A stretch of 49,067 bases of DNA from Marinosulfonomonas sp. (lineage in GTDB: Bacteria > Pseudomonadota > Alphaproteobacteria > Rhodobacterales > Rhodobacteraceae), in assembly GCA_015488685.1 (NCBI GenBank), contig WFNH01000104.1, positions 1 to 49,067 of the forward strand. Reading direction: 5' to 3'. Each line of letters starts with the position of its first letter. Positions within the stretch are counted from its first letter, which is position 1. Shown here piece after piece: positions 7,706 to 16,365 of the stretch. The notes beneath the pieces were generated by a model, which searched no databases, had not been told where the DNA came from, and was given only the letters and a program-made list of their open reading frames with translations. The translations under genes were made by a program, and so were the position numbers.

Positions 7706-7971
7706 TGGATCAGTCGATGTTCTTTGACACTCTGCGACAGGGCCTGTGGATTGCCGTCACCATTTCGCTGCCAATTCTGGTGGTGGCACTGGTCACCGGC
7801 CTGACGGTCGGCCTGTTTCAAGCACTAACCTCAATTCAGGAAATGACGCTGACTTTCGTGCCCAAACTGGCCGCCATTCTGGCGGTGTTCTGGGTTTCCA
7901 TGAGCTTTATGACCGAAACCCTTGTGTCCTTTTTCACCAGCACAATCGTGCCACTAATTGCAGGGAGCTAA
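7705..7971 (+). CDS. fliQ: Flagellar export gate protein FliQ
   Basis: The product is 88 residues with two hydrophobic helices (about 12-37 and 50-75), a subunit of the FliP-FliQ-FliR export channel. Family motifs are GLTVGLFQALTSIQEMTLTFVPKL followed by a second hydrophobic helix. It starts at the fliE stop and ends three bases before flgF. Its channel partners fliR and fliP lie in separate blocks of this window (12.7 and 23.8 kb), so assembly needs coordinated expression of three operons. Confidence 0.96.
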   Translation: MDQSMFFDTLRQGLWIAVTISLPILVVALVTGLTVGLFQALTSIQEMTLTFVPKLAAILAVFWVSMSFMTETLVSFFTSTIVPLIAGS

Positions 7972-7974
7972 CGG

Positions 7975-8691
7975 ATGGACAATGCTGTATATACCACCCT
8001 GACCCGACAGGCCGGATTGATGCGTGAAATGTCGACGGTGGCGAACAACCTCGCCAATCTGTCGACCACCGGTTTTCGCAAAGAAGGCGTGATTTTCGCC
8101 GAACATATCAAAGCACTGGACGGGACCGAGGATTCGCTTTCGATGGCCTCGGCCAACGTGCGACTGACGGTTCAGCAGCAGGGAACTTTGACCCAGACCA
8201 ACGGCCGTTTTGATTTCGCGATCGAGGGCGAGGGGTTCTTTATGGTCGAAACCCCTGATGGCAATCAATTGACCCGCGCCGGCAACTTCACCCCCAATGG
8301 CGAAGGCGAACTGGTAACACCTGACGGGTATCGCCTGCTGGATGGCGGCGGGTCCCCCATTTTCATCCCGCCCGATGCCCGCTCCATCTCGGTTGCGGCG
8401 GATGGCACCCTTAGTGCCGATGGCGTGCCGCAAACACAAATCGGGCTGTATGCGCCCGCTGATCCAACCGACCTGAGCCGCCAGAACGGGGTGCGGTTTC
8501 AGGTCAGCGGCGATGTGATACCGGTTGAAGATTCCGCCATCATGCAAGGGTTTGTCGAGGATTCAAACGTCAACCCCGTGATCGAAATTGCCCGCATGAT
8601 CGAAGTGCAACGCGCTTACGAACTCGGGCAGGGCTTCCTGGATAAAGAGGACGAGCGCATTCGCGGTGTCCTTCAGACCCTTGGCCGTTAA
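7975..8691 (+). CDS. flgF: Flagellar basal-body rod protein FlgF
   Basis: The product is a 238-residue proximal rod protein. The N-terminal signature MREMSTVANNLANLSTTGFRKEG, the internal FAIEGEGFFMVETPDGNQLTRAGNF block and the C-terminal GFVEDSNVNPVIEIARMIEVQRAYELGQGFL are the three conserved regions of the FlgE/F/G superfamily. The length fits FlgF, which is shorter than FlgG. Seventeen bases separate it from flgG. Confidence 0.95.
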   Translation: MDNAVYTTLTRQAGLMREMSTVANNLANLSTTGFRKEGVIFAEHIKALDGTEDSLSMASANVRLTVQQQGTLTQTNGRFDFAIEGEGFFMVETPDGNQLTRAGNFTPNGEGELVTPDGYRLLDGGGSPIFIPPDARSISVAADGTLSADGVPQTQIGLYAPADPTDLSRQNGVRFQVSGDVIPVEDSAIMQGFVEDSNVNPVIEIARMIEVQRAYELGQGFLDKEDERIRGVLQTLGR

Positions 8692-8708
8692 ATAAAAAGG
8701 AAAGCAAC

Positions 8709-9494
8709 ATGCGCGCCCTGAAAATTGCCGCCACCGGAATGAGTGCCCAGCAAATGCGGGTCGAGGTGATCTCGAACAACCTCGCCAATATGAACACCAC
8801 GGGTTACAACGCCCGCCGCGCCGAATTTGCCGATCTGCATTACCAGCAGGCCACCCGCCCGGGCACGATCAATGCCGCTGACGGAACGGTTTTGCCAACC
8901 GGTGTGCAACTGGGGCTGGGGGTGCGACCTGCCTCTGTCACCGTGCAATTGTCACAAGGGTCATTGGCAGCCACCGGCGGTGATCTGGACATGGCAATCG
9001 AAGGGTCGGGGTATTTCGAGGTCACTCTGCCCTCGGGTATCTCGGGCTATACGCGCGATGGTGGGCTGAAACGATCCGCGGACGGGTTGATCGTAACATC
9101 CGACGGCTATCCTGTGGTGCCCGACATCACCATCCCGTCCGACGCCCGCAGCATTTCAATCAACGCCGAGGGCGAGGTTTACGCCTATTTCAATGATCGC
9201 GTTCAACCCGAATTGCTGGGCCAGTTTACGCTGGCAAATTTCACCAACCCCAAAGGGTTGGAGGCCATCGGCAGCAACCTGTTTCTGGAAACCTCCGCCT
9301 CGGGCCCATCACTTGTTTCGGCACCGGGGGGCGACGGGTTGGGGGTATTACGGCAAGGGTATCTCGAGGATTCCTCGGTCGATTCCGTGCGCGAGATCAC
9401 CGAGTTGATCGAGGCCCAGCGCGGTTACGAAATGAATGCCAAAGTCATATCCGCCGCCGACCAGATGCTTGGCGCAACCACGCAGATCCGCTAA
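8709..9494 (+). CDS. flgG: Flagellar distal rod protein FlgG
   Basis: The product is the 261-residue distal rod subunit, the length expected for FlgG. It shows MRALKIAATGMSAQQMRVEVISNNLANMNTTGYNARRAEFADLHYQ at the start, with the FlgG-type RAEFADLHYQQ continuation, DMAIEGSGYFEVTLPSG in the middle, and EITELIEAQRGYEMNAKVISAADQMLGATTQI at the end. AAAGGAAAG lies just upstream. The stop overlaps the flgA ATG (TAATG). Confidence 0.97.
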   Translation: MRALKIAATGMSAQQMRVEVISNNLANMNTTGYNARRAEFADLHYQQATRPGTINAADGTVLPTGVQLGLGVRPASVTVQLSQGSLAATGGDLDMAIEGSGYFEVTLPSGISGYTRDGGLKRSADGLIVTSDGYPVVPDITIPSDARSISINAEGEVYAYFNDRVQPELLGQFTLANFTNPKGLEAIGSNLFLETSASGPSLVSAPGGDGLGVLRQGYLEDSSVDSVREITELIEAQRGYEMNAKVISAADQMLGATTQIR

Positions 9495-9910
9495 TGGTCC
9501 GTCTGATTTTCATACTGGCGCTTATAACCGGCCCCGTTACCGCCGACACCCTTGTTGCAGCCCGCACGGTGCGCAGCCATGCCATCATCACCCCCGACGA
9601 TATCGCCATCAAAGATGTCGCTATTCCCGGCGCATTAACCATTCCCGAAGAAGCCATCGGACAAGAGGCCCGCGTGGTGCTTTATGCCGGTCGCCCAATC
9701 CGCCCCGGCGATATTGGTCCGGCGGCAATTGTTGACCGAAACCAGATTGTGCGGCTGATCTATAAAAGCGGAAGCCTGCAAATCATAGCCGATGGTCGAT
9801 CATTGGGCCGTGGCGGTATCGGCGATTACATCCGCGTAATGAACTTGTCATCCCGAACCACCGTTAGCGGAACTGTTACGGCTGACGGCAGCGTTACTGT
9901 TGGCCATTAA
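9494..9910 (+). CDS. flgA: P-ring assembly chaperone FlgA
   Basis: The product is a 138-residue periplasmic chaperone for FlgI. A short signal peptide (MVRLIFILALITGPVTADT, cleavage about residue 17) is followed by a SAF-like domain: VVLYAGRPIRPGDI and RNQIVRLIYKSGSLQIIADGRSLGRGGIGDYIRVMN, ending with a small beta region. This is a short FlgA, as in other Rhodobacteraceae. It overlaps the flgG stop by one base and is followed by flgH after 15 bases. The client gene flgI is at 24.6 kb. Confidence 0.92.
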   Translation: MVRLIFILALITGPVTADTLVAARTVRSHAIITPDDIAIKDVAIPGALTIPEEAIGQEARVVLYAGRPIRPGDIGPAAIVDRNQIVRLIYKSGSLQIIADGRSLGRGGIGDYIRVMNLSSRTTVSGTVTADGSVTVGH

Positions 9911-9925
9911 GATAAAGGAAACCGA

Positions 9926-10660
9926 ATGTTCCCGAAGCTCCCACTGCCCGTGATCACATTGCTGTTGCTTGCTGCCGGCTGTGCCAAGCTGGACAAAATT
10001 GGCAAGGTTCCTCCGCTAACCCCGGCAGAGGGAAGCGATGAATATAACGCTATGGCCACCCCGTCTTTACCACAACAGGTTGGCCGACACCGCATCATCG
10101 ACACGGCATCGCTGTGGAGTGCCGATCGCGAATCACTGCTGGGCGATCACCGCGCGGTAAAACGGGGGGATATTCTGACGGTCGTAATCGAAATTGACGA
10201 CAAAGCCGAGATTTCCAATTCGACCGCCCGAAACCGCAAAGGGTCGGAAAAGGCGGGCCTGCCCAATATGCTGGGCATCCCGCAGCGCATTAATGAAAAG
10301 CTGCCGGCGGGGGCTACAATGGACAACGCTTTCGGAAGCCATTCCGCCAGCACTTTTTCCGGCGACGGTTCTGTCCGACGCAAGGAAAAACTAACCTTGC
10401 GTATTGCCGCTACGGTTACAGGTGTGTTGCCAAATGGTGTTCTGGCTATTCAGGGGTCACAAGAGGTTCGGGTTAATTTTGAAATCCGTGAATTGCTGGT
10501 GTCCGGTTATGTGCGCCCCGAGGATATTTCGCGGCAAAACCAGATTACCTATGACAAAATTGCCTCGGCCCGGATTTCCTATGGTGGGCGTGGCCAGATT
10601 ACCGATGCGCAGCAACCCCGTTACGGGCAGCAAGCCGCCGATATTATTTTACCTTTTTAG
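9926..10660 (+). CDS. flgH: Flagellar L-ring lipoprotein FlgH
   Basis: The product is a 244-residue outer-membrane lipoprotein forming the L ring around the distal rod. The signal peptide ends in the lipobox LAAGC (Cys about 19). Family blocks seen are SLWSADRESLLGDHRAVKRGDILTVVIEIDDKAEISN, ITGVLPNGVLAIQGSQEVRVNFE-like central strands and the C-terminal VRPEDISRQNQITYDKIASARISYGGRGQITDAQQPRYGQQ. The length is standard. Nine bases separate it from the fliL-like gene, so export and ring functions stay in one operon. Confidence 0.96.
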   Translation: MFPKLPLPVITLLLLAAGCAKLDKIGKVPPLTPAEGSDEYNAMATPSLPQQVGRHRIIDTASLWSADRESLLGDHRAVKRGDILTVVIEIDDKAEISNSTARNRKGSEKAGLPNMLGIPQRINEKLPAGATMDNAFGSHSASTFSGDGSVRRKEKLTLRIAATVTGVLPNGVLAIQGSQEVRVNFEIRELLVSGYVRPEDISRQNQITYDKIASARISYGGRGQITDAQQPRYGQQAADIILPF

Positions 10661-10669
10661 GAGGGTACG

Positions 10670-11179
10670 ATGGGTAAGATCCTTCCAATTCTCATGGCAT
10701 TGATCGGGGCCGGGGCCGGTGTTGGCGCTGGCATAATGCTAAAACCTGACTCAGCCGAACAAAAAGATGTTGCCGATTGCACTTCGCCCGCATCCGAAGG
10801 CGAGCATTCGGCCTTGCCTCCCACTGTTGATGAACACGGGCAGGAAATAACCCCCGAATATGTGAAAATGAATAACCAGTTCGTTATCCCGGTCCTGAAA
10901 GACGGCAATATGGCGGCACTGGTGGTTCTGTCCATTAGTCTGGAAGTAACACCCGGTGGAAAAGAGGCCACATTCCAACGCGAACCGAAACTGCGGGATG
11001 CCTTTAATCAGGTGCTGTTTGACCATGCCAATTCCGGCGGATTTGACGGGGTGTTTACCAACAGCAACAAGATGGTTGTATTGCATGATTCCCTATATGA
11101 AGTTGCACAAAAAGTAGCTGGCCCTGTCGTTCAGGACATCCTGATCAACGATATTGTCCGGCAGGACATTAAAGGCTAG
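10670..11179 (+). CDS. fliL: FliL-like basal body protein (first of two FliL family genes)
   Basis: The product is 169 residues. It has an N-terminal membrane anchor (about 4-24, Gly/Ala-rich), a periplasmic linker containing one Cys, and a C-terminal domain (about 65-165) of FliL type: YVKMNNQFVIPVL, LVVLSISLEVTPGG, PKLRDAFNQVLFDH and a final helix. FliL rings surround stator units and support torque and stator recruitment. It is a diverged member; the canonical fliL is at 20596-21081 beside fliF and the mot genes. It is the last gene of the flgB operon. Its TAG stop shares the CTAG at 11176-11179 with the stop of the converging fliJ-like gene. Confidence 0.75.
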   Translation: MGKILPILMALIGAGAGVGAGIMLKPDSAEQKDVADCTSPASEGEHSALPPTVDEHGQEITPEYVKMNNQFVIPVLKDGNMAALVVLSISLEVTPGGKEATFQREPKLRDAFNQVLFDHANSGGFDGVFTNSNKMVVLHDSLYEVAQKVAGPVVQDILINDIVRQDIKG

Positions 11180-11556
11180 GGTCGCCCGGATTTCATTCGC
11201 GCATCTTCTGCGGATTTTTCCAGCAAATTGCGCACAGCTTCATTTTTCCCGAATGCCTTTTGCGCCTTCAAACGCTGTTCTTCCTGCTTGGCCAAGAGTG
11301 CGGCGCGACGGGTATTCAGCAGGCATTTTTGTTGCTGTATCCAGCTATGCCACCGCATATCTGCGCCTGCCAAAAGAGCTGTATCTGTGCCGCCTCTGGC
11401 TGACAGCTTGGCGACCCGTTTTTCCTTCTCATTATCCAGTTCCCTGATCTGCTTACCAAGTTTCTGTTCTGCCAGTGCAATTTGTTGTAGCTTCATCCGT
11501 TCGACATCCAGGACCATGTCGGTCAGGTTCTGCAAGGCCCGTAGCTGTTTATCCAT
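11176..11556 (-). CDS. FliJ-like coiled-coil protein
   Basis: The product is a 126-residue, very charged, almost entirely helical protein predicted to form a long coiled coil (KLQQIALAEQKLGKQIRELDNEKEKRVAKL and LLAKQEEQRLKAQKAFGKNEAV). Size and pattern resemble FliJ, the stalk-like partner of FliI that docks on FlhA. No other fliJ candidate is seen in the window, and it closes the flhA-fliR-flhB block with no gap after the flhB stop. Sequence identity alone would not prove FliJ; any small coiled-coil export factor would look similar. The gene converges on the fliL-like gene with a four-base overlap. Confidence 0.6.
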   Translation of the reverse strand: MDKQLRALQNLTDMVLDVERMKLQQIALAEQKLGKQIRELDNEKEKRVAKLSARGGTDTALLAGADMRWHSWIQQQKCLLNTRRAALLAKQEEQRLKAQKAFGKNEAVRNLLEKSAEDARMKSGRP

Positions 11557-12657
11557 TTACTGTCCTTTTTTTTCGTCTTTTCCGGCAGCTTTTTTACGCA
11601 GTTCTTCTGCAAACCTGATTGCCGCCGCGACTGCCTGATAGTGGTCCGGCGTAATTTCCTGCCCGATTTCAACCGTTGCAAACAATGCACGCGCCGTAGG
11701 TGGATCACGATGGATTGGAACGCCGGCCTCATTTGCGGCCTCGCGAATCCGGGCTGCAATTTCATCCATGCCTTTGGCCACACAGATCGGCGCCATCCCC
11801 CCGGTGCGATCCCACTTCAAGGCAACAGCATAGTGTGACGGGTTCACAACAACCACACTGGCATCTGGCACATCAGCCAGCATCTGGTTCATCGCAATCG
11901 CATAACCCTTTTGACGCCGCTGCTGCTTCACATGCGGATCACCTTCGCTTTGTTTGGCTTCGTCCGCCATTTCCTTGCGCGACATCATGTTGCGACGGGT
12001 ATGCTCGGCCTTTTGCCACATGAAATCTACAGCGCCAATGCCCAGCGCAATCAGTAACACCACTGACAGGAATTCTACCAGCAGGCGCGAGAGAACAGTG
12101 ATAATCATGGCAGGTGGCAAATGCACCGTTCCCATGATTTCTTGCATCTTTCCTTTCAGGAAGAATACAAGAACCAGAGAATAGATCGTCAGTTTGAAAA
12201 AACTTTTGCCGAATTCAAATAACCCGCTTCGACCGAATTTGTTTTTAGCATTGGATAGTATGGAAATGCGTGACAATTTCGGGGTCAATTTATCCGGTGC
12301 CACAACAAAGCTACGTTGCGCAAGGATGGACAGAACAACCATCAGCGCTGGGATCAGGAACCATGGGCCGAGGGACAGCATCAATTCCTGAATAACACCA
12401 CCCGAAATAGAGTGCGCACTGTCGTTGAAAAATACTGCCGAAAGGCGGTCTGCATTTCCAAGCATATTAGCCATAAGCTGTGCAAATTTCGGCAATGTCG
12501 CTGCCCCCATCACCATTGCCACCATCAACACGCCACCATAGGACGCCGCTGTATTCAGGTCCGTCGATTTTGCAAACTCTCCCCGTTTTCTGGCGTCGTC
12601 CAGCTTTTTCTGGGTTGGTTCATGTTGTTTATCATCGTCCTGGGAACCGTCACTCAT
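11557..12657 (-). CDS. flhB: Flagellar export switch protein FlhB
   Basis: The product is the 366-residue export gate component that switches substrate specificity from rod/hook to filament, in concert with FliK. The N-terminal SDGSQDDDKQHEPTQKKLDDARKRGEFAKS stretch, four membrane segments (about 38-58, 90-115, 150-170, 190-212) and the C-terminal cytoplasmic domain are present. The self-cleavage site reads N272-P273-S274-H275, with Ser in place of the usual Thr of NPTH; Asn and Pro, the residues needed for cleavage, are intact. The gene overlaps fliR by four bases and is followed directly by the fliJ-like gene. Confidence 0.97.
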   Translation of the reverse strand: MSDGSQDDDKQHEPTQKKLDDARKRGEFAKSTDLNTAASYGGVLMVAMVMGAATLPKFAQLMANMLGNADRLSAVFFNDSAHSISGGVIQELMLSLGPWFLIPALMVVLSILAQRSFVVAPDKLTPKLSRISILSNAKNKFGRSGLFEFGKSFFKLTIYSLVLVFFLKGKMQEIMGTVHLPPAMIITVLSRLLVEFLSVVLLIALGIGAVDFMWQKAEHTRRNMMSRKEMADEAKQSEGDPHVKQQRRQKGYAIAMNQMLADVPDASVVVVNPSHYAVALKWDRTGGMAPICVAKGMDEIAARIREAANEAGVPIHRDPPTARALFATVEIGQEITPDHYQAVAAAIRFAEELRKKAAGKDEKKGQ

Positions 12658-13433
12658 CGTGATCCCCCAAACGGGTCTTGCAGGAATTGCTGCAAAGCCC
12701 CTGACCAGACTGACAACATCAAGGGCATGACAAGAAACATTAAAAACAATGCCCCTGCGGTGATGGCAGGCGCGCCCACGAATGCGACCATCAACTGCGG
12801 CATTGCGCGGTTAACAACACCCATCGCAACATTGTATACCAGCGATGCAATGATAAATGGTGCGGCCAGGGTAAAAGCCAATGAAAAAGCCTGTGCAATC
12901 TGCACTACCCCCCAATCGCCCAGCATTGACGCATCCGGAAATTGGCCCGGCGTTAGAACATCGTAAGACAGGATCAACACCTCGGCGATGCGGACATGCA
13001 AGCCCGCCATTACAGCAAGTGCCAACCCACCGAAAACCAGCAGATGGCCGATGGCCGGTTGCGGTTCAATTCCGCCGCCGCCAAAAACCTGTGACAGAGA
13101 AGTCGCCTGCGCCGCGATCGAGCCTGCCATTTGCAACGCCAAAACGAACAAACGCAATGCAATACCAAGGGCCAACCCCGCCAGTGGTTCGGTTGCCAGC
13201 AATATGCCGATGCCGTTTTGATGTTGGGTTAACGGTTCAATTCGTGTGCCAACCGCGGGCATCACAATTATCGTAAACACCAGAGCCAGCCCAAGCCGGA
13301 CCCGTTGCGGAACCGCACTTTCACCAAAGGCCGGAAGCAGTGCCATTGCTGCCCCAACCCGCAGGAAAACAAAAAGCCCGGCCAACAATCCATCTTGTGC
13401 AAAGGCCATCAATTCTGTCAGAGCCAAATTCAT
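12654..13433 (-). CDS. fliR: Flagellar export gate protein FliR
   Basis: The product is a 259-residue membrane protein, mostly hydrophobic helices, which joins five FliP and four FliQ copies in the export channel. Family features include FLRVGAAMALLPAFGESAVPQRVRLGLALVFTIIVMP near the start, MAGSIAAQATSLSQVFG in the middle and NVAMGVVNRAMPQLMVAFVGAPA toward the end. It overlaps flhA upstream and flhB downstream by four bases each (ATGA type), so flhA-fliR-flhB are translationally coupled. Confidence 0.96.
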   Translation of the reverse strand: MNLALTELMAFAQDGLLAGLFVFLRVGAAMALLPAFGESAVPQRVRLGLALVFTIIVMPAVGTRIEPLTQHQNGIGILLATEPLAGLALGIALRLFVLALQMAGSIAAQATSLSQVFGGGGIEPQPAIGHLLVFGGLALAVMAGLHVRIAEVLILSYDVLTPGQFPDASMLGDWGVVQIAQAFSLAFTLAAPFIIASLVYNVAMGVVNRAMPQLMVAFVGAPAITAGALFLMFLVMPLMLSVWSGALQQFLQDPFGGSR

Positions 13434-15526
13434 GCAGGCACCAGACCGACAAGTGATGGCCGCGCCTCGGTCCCGATCTCCTCGAATGACAAAACCGGGT
13501 TTGTGATACCCTTGGCCGAAAGAACAGTACGCAAAAAACGTCGGCGGTGACGGGCGGCGGCGATAGCCGGGTAAATACCGGTTTCCGAAGCCTTGGCCAG
13601 TTTTTCAGCAACACCATTTGCCAGCCGGTTGAATTCTTCGGGCGGCAAGGCCACATCTCCTTGCCCGCGCTCGCCCTCGATCTGGTAAGTATTAAAGGCC
13701 TGTTCCCATTCCGGTGCCAACTGGATCAAAGGGATCGTGCCGTTATCGCGCTTCAGCTCTGCTACCAGTTGAAACCCCAACCGTTGGCGGACATGTTCGC
13801 ACATTGCATCGGCATGTTGATATATCTGGCGGGATTCGGCAGTTGCTTCCAGTATTAGCGGAAGGTTGCGAATTGAAACACGTTCCTCCAATAACATCCG
13901 CATTATGGTTAACAACAGATCCACAGGTACCTTGTCCGGCACCAGTTCATCCAGCATCCGGCGGTTGGCCTGCGCCCGTTCGTCATCGGACAGGTTAACG
14001 AATTCATCCAGCAAACGGCGCAGGGCCTTTAAGGTTAACAGCCGCGGGAAATTCTGTTTGATTACCTCCAGCAGATGTGTCGCCAGAACCTCGGTTGCCG
14101 AAACGATGGTGACACCGGACAAGGCTGCCTCTTCTTGTGCGCTATCGGTGATCCAGCGGGCGGGCGCGCCGTAAACAGGCTCGCGTACATCTTCACCTGC
14201 GGGCAAAACATCCGGCCCTTCAGGTAGCAATGCCAGCGCCCGTTCGGGAAACAGGCGGTCACGCACCTGTTCGACTCCCTGAACCTTGATAACATATGTT
14301 CCAGTGGGCAGGGATGCATCATCGGTCAGGCGAATTTCCGGCAATATCAGCCCGAATGCTGTGGCCACATGGGTGCGCATATTGGCGATGCGAGCGTCCA
14401 AACCGGTGGCAGGATCAAGCACCATGCTGACCAGGTCGGGGGCAAATTCAACGTGAATATCGTCCAGATCCAGCAGATCCCCAATAGGTGTCTGACTGGG
14501 CTCCATTTCTTCAATGGCAGATGGTTTTTGCGCCAGCAGGGCCTTGCGTTTAGCCGTACGATGAACTGACCACGCGGCCGCACCCAAGACCATTGCGCCA
14601 ATAATGAACGGGACAAATGGCAACCCCGGAACCAGTGCAAACAATGCCATCAAAACAGCCACGGTTGCAAGGGCGGGCGGGTAGCGACCCAATTGGGCCA
14701 CAAGCTCTAGATCAACAGAACCTTTTGTGCCACCGCGCGACAATAGCAAGGCTGATGCAATGGATATAATCACAGCAGGAATCTGCGAAACCAACCCGTC
14801 GCCAACTGTCAGGATTGAATAGGTTTTAAATGCCTCGGCCAGGGGCATCCCGTGAACGGCAACCCCCATGATTAATCCCATCACAAGATTCAAAAGGGTA
14901 ATCAACAGGCCCGCCACCGCATCCCCTTTGACAAATTTGGAGGCACCGTCGAGTGAGCCGAAAAACGTGGTTTCCGCCTGTTCTTTTTCCCGTCGCGCCT
15001 TGGCTTCTGCATGGTCAATAGCGCCTGCAGACATATCACTGTCAATCGCTAGCTGTTTGCCCGGCATCCCGTCCAGGGCAAACCGCGCGCCAACTTCAGC
15101 CATGCGTGCAGCACCTTTGGTAATAACGATAAAGTTTACGATTATCAGCACGCCAAATACGACGAGCCCCATAAAAACACTACCGCCCATTACGAAATTG
15201 GCGAACCCTTCGATAACATTTCCCGCGGCGCCTGTGCCGGTGTGCCCCTGCCCGATGATTAGCTTGGTCGAGGACACATTCAGTGATAAACGCAGCATGA
15301 GTGACGCCAGCAATACCGTTGGAAAAGCCGAAAATTCCAGTGGCCGATCGATGAATAATGTTATGGTAAACATCAGGATTGCCAGCGAGAATGATGCGGC
15401 CAACCCCACATCCAACACCCACGAAGGCATGGGCAGAATCATCATTACGATAATTGCCATTAACACCAGTGCCAGCAGAATTGTCGGCTGGAATATCTTT
15501 AAGATAAGCCGCTGTGGATTATCCAT
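13430..15526 (-). CDS. flhA: Flagellar export protein FlhA
   Basis: The product is about 698 residues, the export gate ring that accepts substrate-chaperone complexes and uses the proton gradient. There are about eight N-terminal membrane segments in residues 15-320 with the conserved cytoplasmic loop GGAARMAEVGARFALDGMPGKQLAIDSDMSAG (FHIPEP family), then a large cytoplasmic domain ending in HRRRFLRTVLSAKGITNPVLSFEEIG. The ATG at 15526 overlaps the end of sltF by eight bases; a GTG at 15541 would add five residues. Neither start has a strong ribosome site, so coupling to sltF translation is likely. Chaperone-docking partners FlgN and FliJ-like are in the window. Confidence 0.97.
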   Translation of the reverse strand: MDNPQRLILKIFQPTILLALVLMAIIVMMILPMPSWVLDVGLAASFSLAILMFTITLFIDRPLEFSAFPTVLLASLMLRLSLNVSSTKLIIGQGHTGTGAAGNVIEGFANFVMGGSVFMGLVVFGVLIIVNFIVITKGAARMAEVGARFALDGMPGKQLAIDSDMSAGAIDHAEAKARREKEQAETTFFGSLDGASKFVKGDAVAGLLITLLNLVMGLIMGVAVHGMPLAEAFKTYSILTVGDGLVSQIPAVIISIASALLLSRGGTKGSVDLELVAQLGRYPPALATVAVLMALFALVPGLPFVPFIIGAMVLGAAAWSVHRTAKRKALLAQKPSAIEEMEPSQTPIGDLLDLDDIHVEFAPDLVSMVLDPATGLDARIANMRTHVATAFGLILPEIRLTDDASLPTGTYVIKVQGVEQVRDRLFPERALALLPEGPDVLPAGEDVREPVYGAPARWITDSAQEEAALSGVTIVSATEVLATHLLEVIKQNFPRLLTLKALRRLLDEFVNLSDDERAQANRRMLDELVPDKVPVDLLLTIMRMLLEERVSIRNLPLILEATAESRQIYQHADAMCEHVRQRLGFQLVAELKRDNGTIPLIQLAPEWEQAFNTYQIEGERGQGDVALPPEEFNRLANGVAEKLAKASETGIYPAIAAARHRRRFLRTVLSAKGITNPVLSFEEIGTEARPSLVGLVPA

Positions 15527-16298
15527 CGTTATTTGCCACACTTATCAACCGCGTAGCTGATTGCGCATCCCCCAAGGGAACCAGCGACCCAAGTGTTCGC
15601 GGAACGCGCCCGGCTTGCAGTAACGGATATTTATTTATTCTGATAACCGGCGGCGCGGCTGGTGTATCAGCATAGACAAGTTGCACATCTGTTTGTGGTG
15701 TATCATTTCCCAGCAACCCGTCGCGGAATCGGTTGAACCGTGCCTCGTATTTTTCAGCGTATTTTGGCGTGCGGGAATGATAAGCGCCTGCAGCAGCACT
15801 CCAATCCCCCTTTTCATTGTAAAGATCCCGCAAGAATTTTGCCGCATATAGGGCATTGGGACGCGGCTGGAACATCTCCTCGATCGAGGCAAAGGCCTGC
15901 CCATGCCATTTATAATTGATCTGGAAACAACCAACATCAAAACTACGCGCACCCCGTTTGTAATTCTGATAAACAAATGCCCGCGCCTCATCTTCAGTAT
16001 CAAACCAGAACCCTTTTCCCTCCATATTAACCGTCCAGGGCCAGGGGCGCATTACGCCCCCCCGTTTACGACCGGTTTCATTCAAAGAAATCGCTTGCAA
16101 GACGGACACCGGAACACCCGTTTCCCTAGCAGCATAGGCAGCAGCCTGATCACATATTTGCGACAAATCTTGTGCAGCCCATATCGGGTGAACCATCGCT
16201 GTAATTTCCGCCAAAACCAGGATGGCCAAGCGGGCGATCAAAGACGCACCCGACCGCAATATGGTTGTTCTATTAAAGGCAATTCTAGCCATTTTCAC
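15519..16298 (-). CDS. sltF: Flagellar lytic transglycosylase (SltF type)
   Basis: The product is up to 259 residues. An N-terminal signal sequence (cleavage near IWAA, residue 42) is followed by an SLT fold: VSVLQAISLNETGR, with the likely catalytic Glu 74, SFDVGCFQINYKWHG, ALYAAKFLRDLYNEKGDWSAAAGAYHS. Such enzymes cut peptidoglycan so the rod can pass. In Rhodobacter sphaeroides SltF supplies this activity because FlgJ there lacks a muramidase domain; this window has the same split. The region after about residue 195 is extra and Pro-rich. The start is GTG at 16298 or ATG at 16292. It lies between the TPR protein and flhA, overlapping the latter. Confidence 0.85.
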   Translation of the reverse strand: MKMARIAFNRTTILRSGASLIARLAILVLAEITAMVHPIWAAQDLSQICDQAAAYAARETGVPVSVLQAISLNETGRKRGGVMRPWPWTVNMEGKGFWFDTEDEARAFVYQNYKRGARSFDVGCFQINYKWHGQAFASIEEMFQPRPNALYAAKFLRDLYNEKGDWSAAAGAYHSRTPKYAEKYEARFNRFRDGLLGNDTPQTDVQLVYADTPAAPPVIRINKYPLLQAGRVPRTLGSLVPLGDAQSATRLISVANNDG

Positions 16299-16365
16299 AA
16301 TTCTTGCTGTTCTTTCCTATGCAAGCTACGCAATAAGCCTTTAGAAAAGGTAAGCAAAATCGGGT

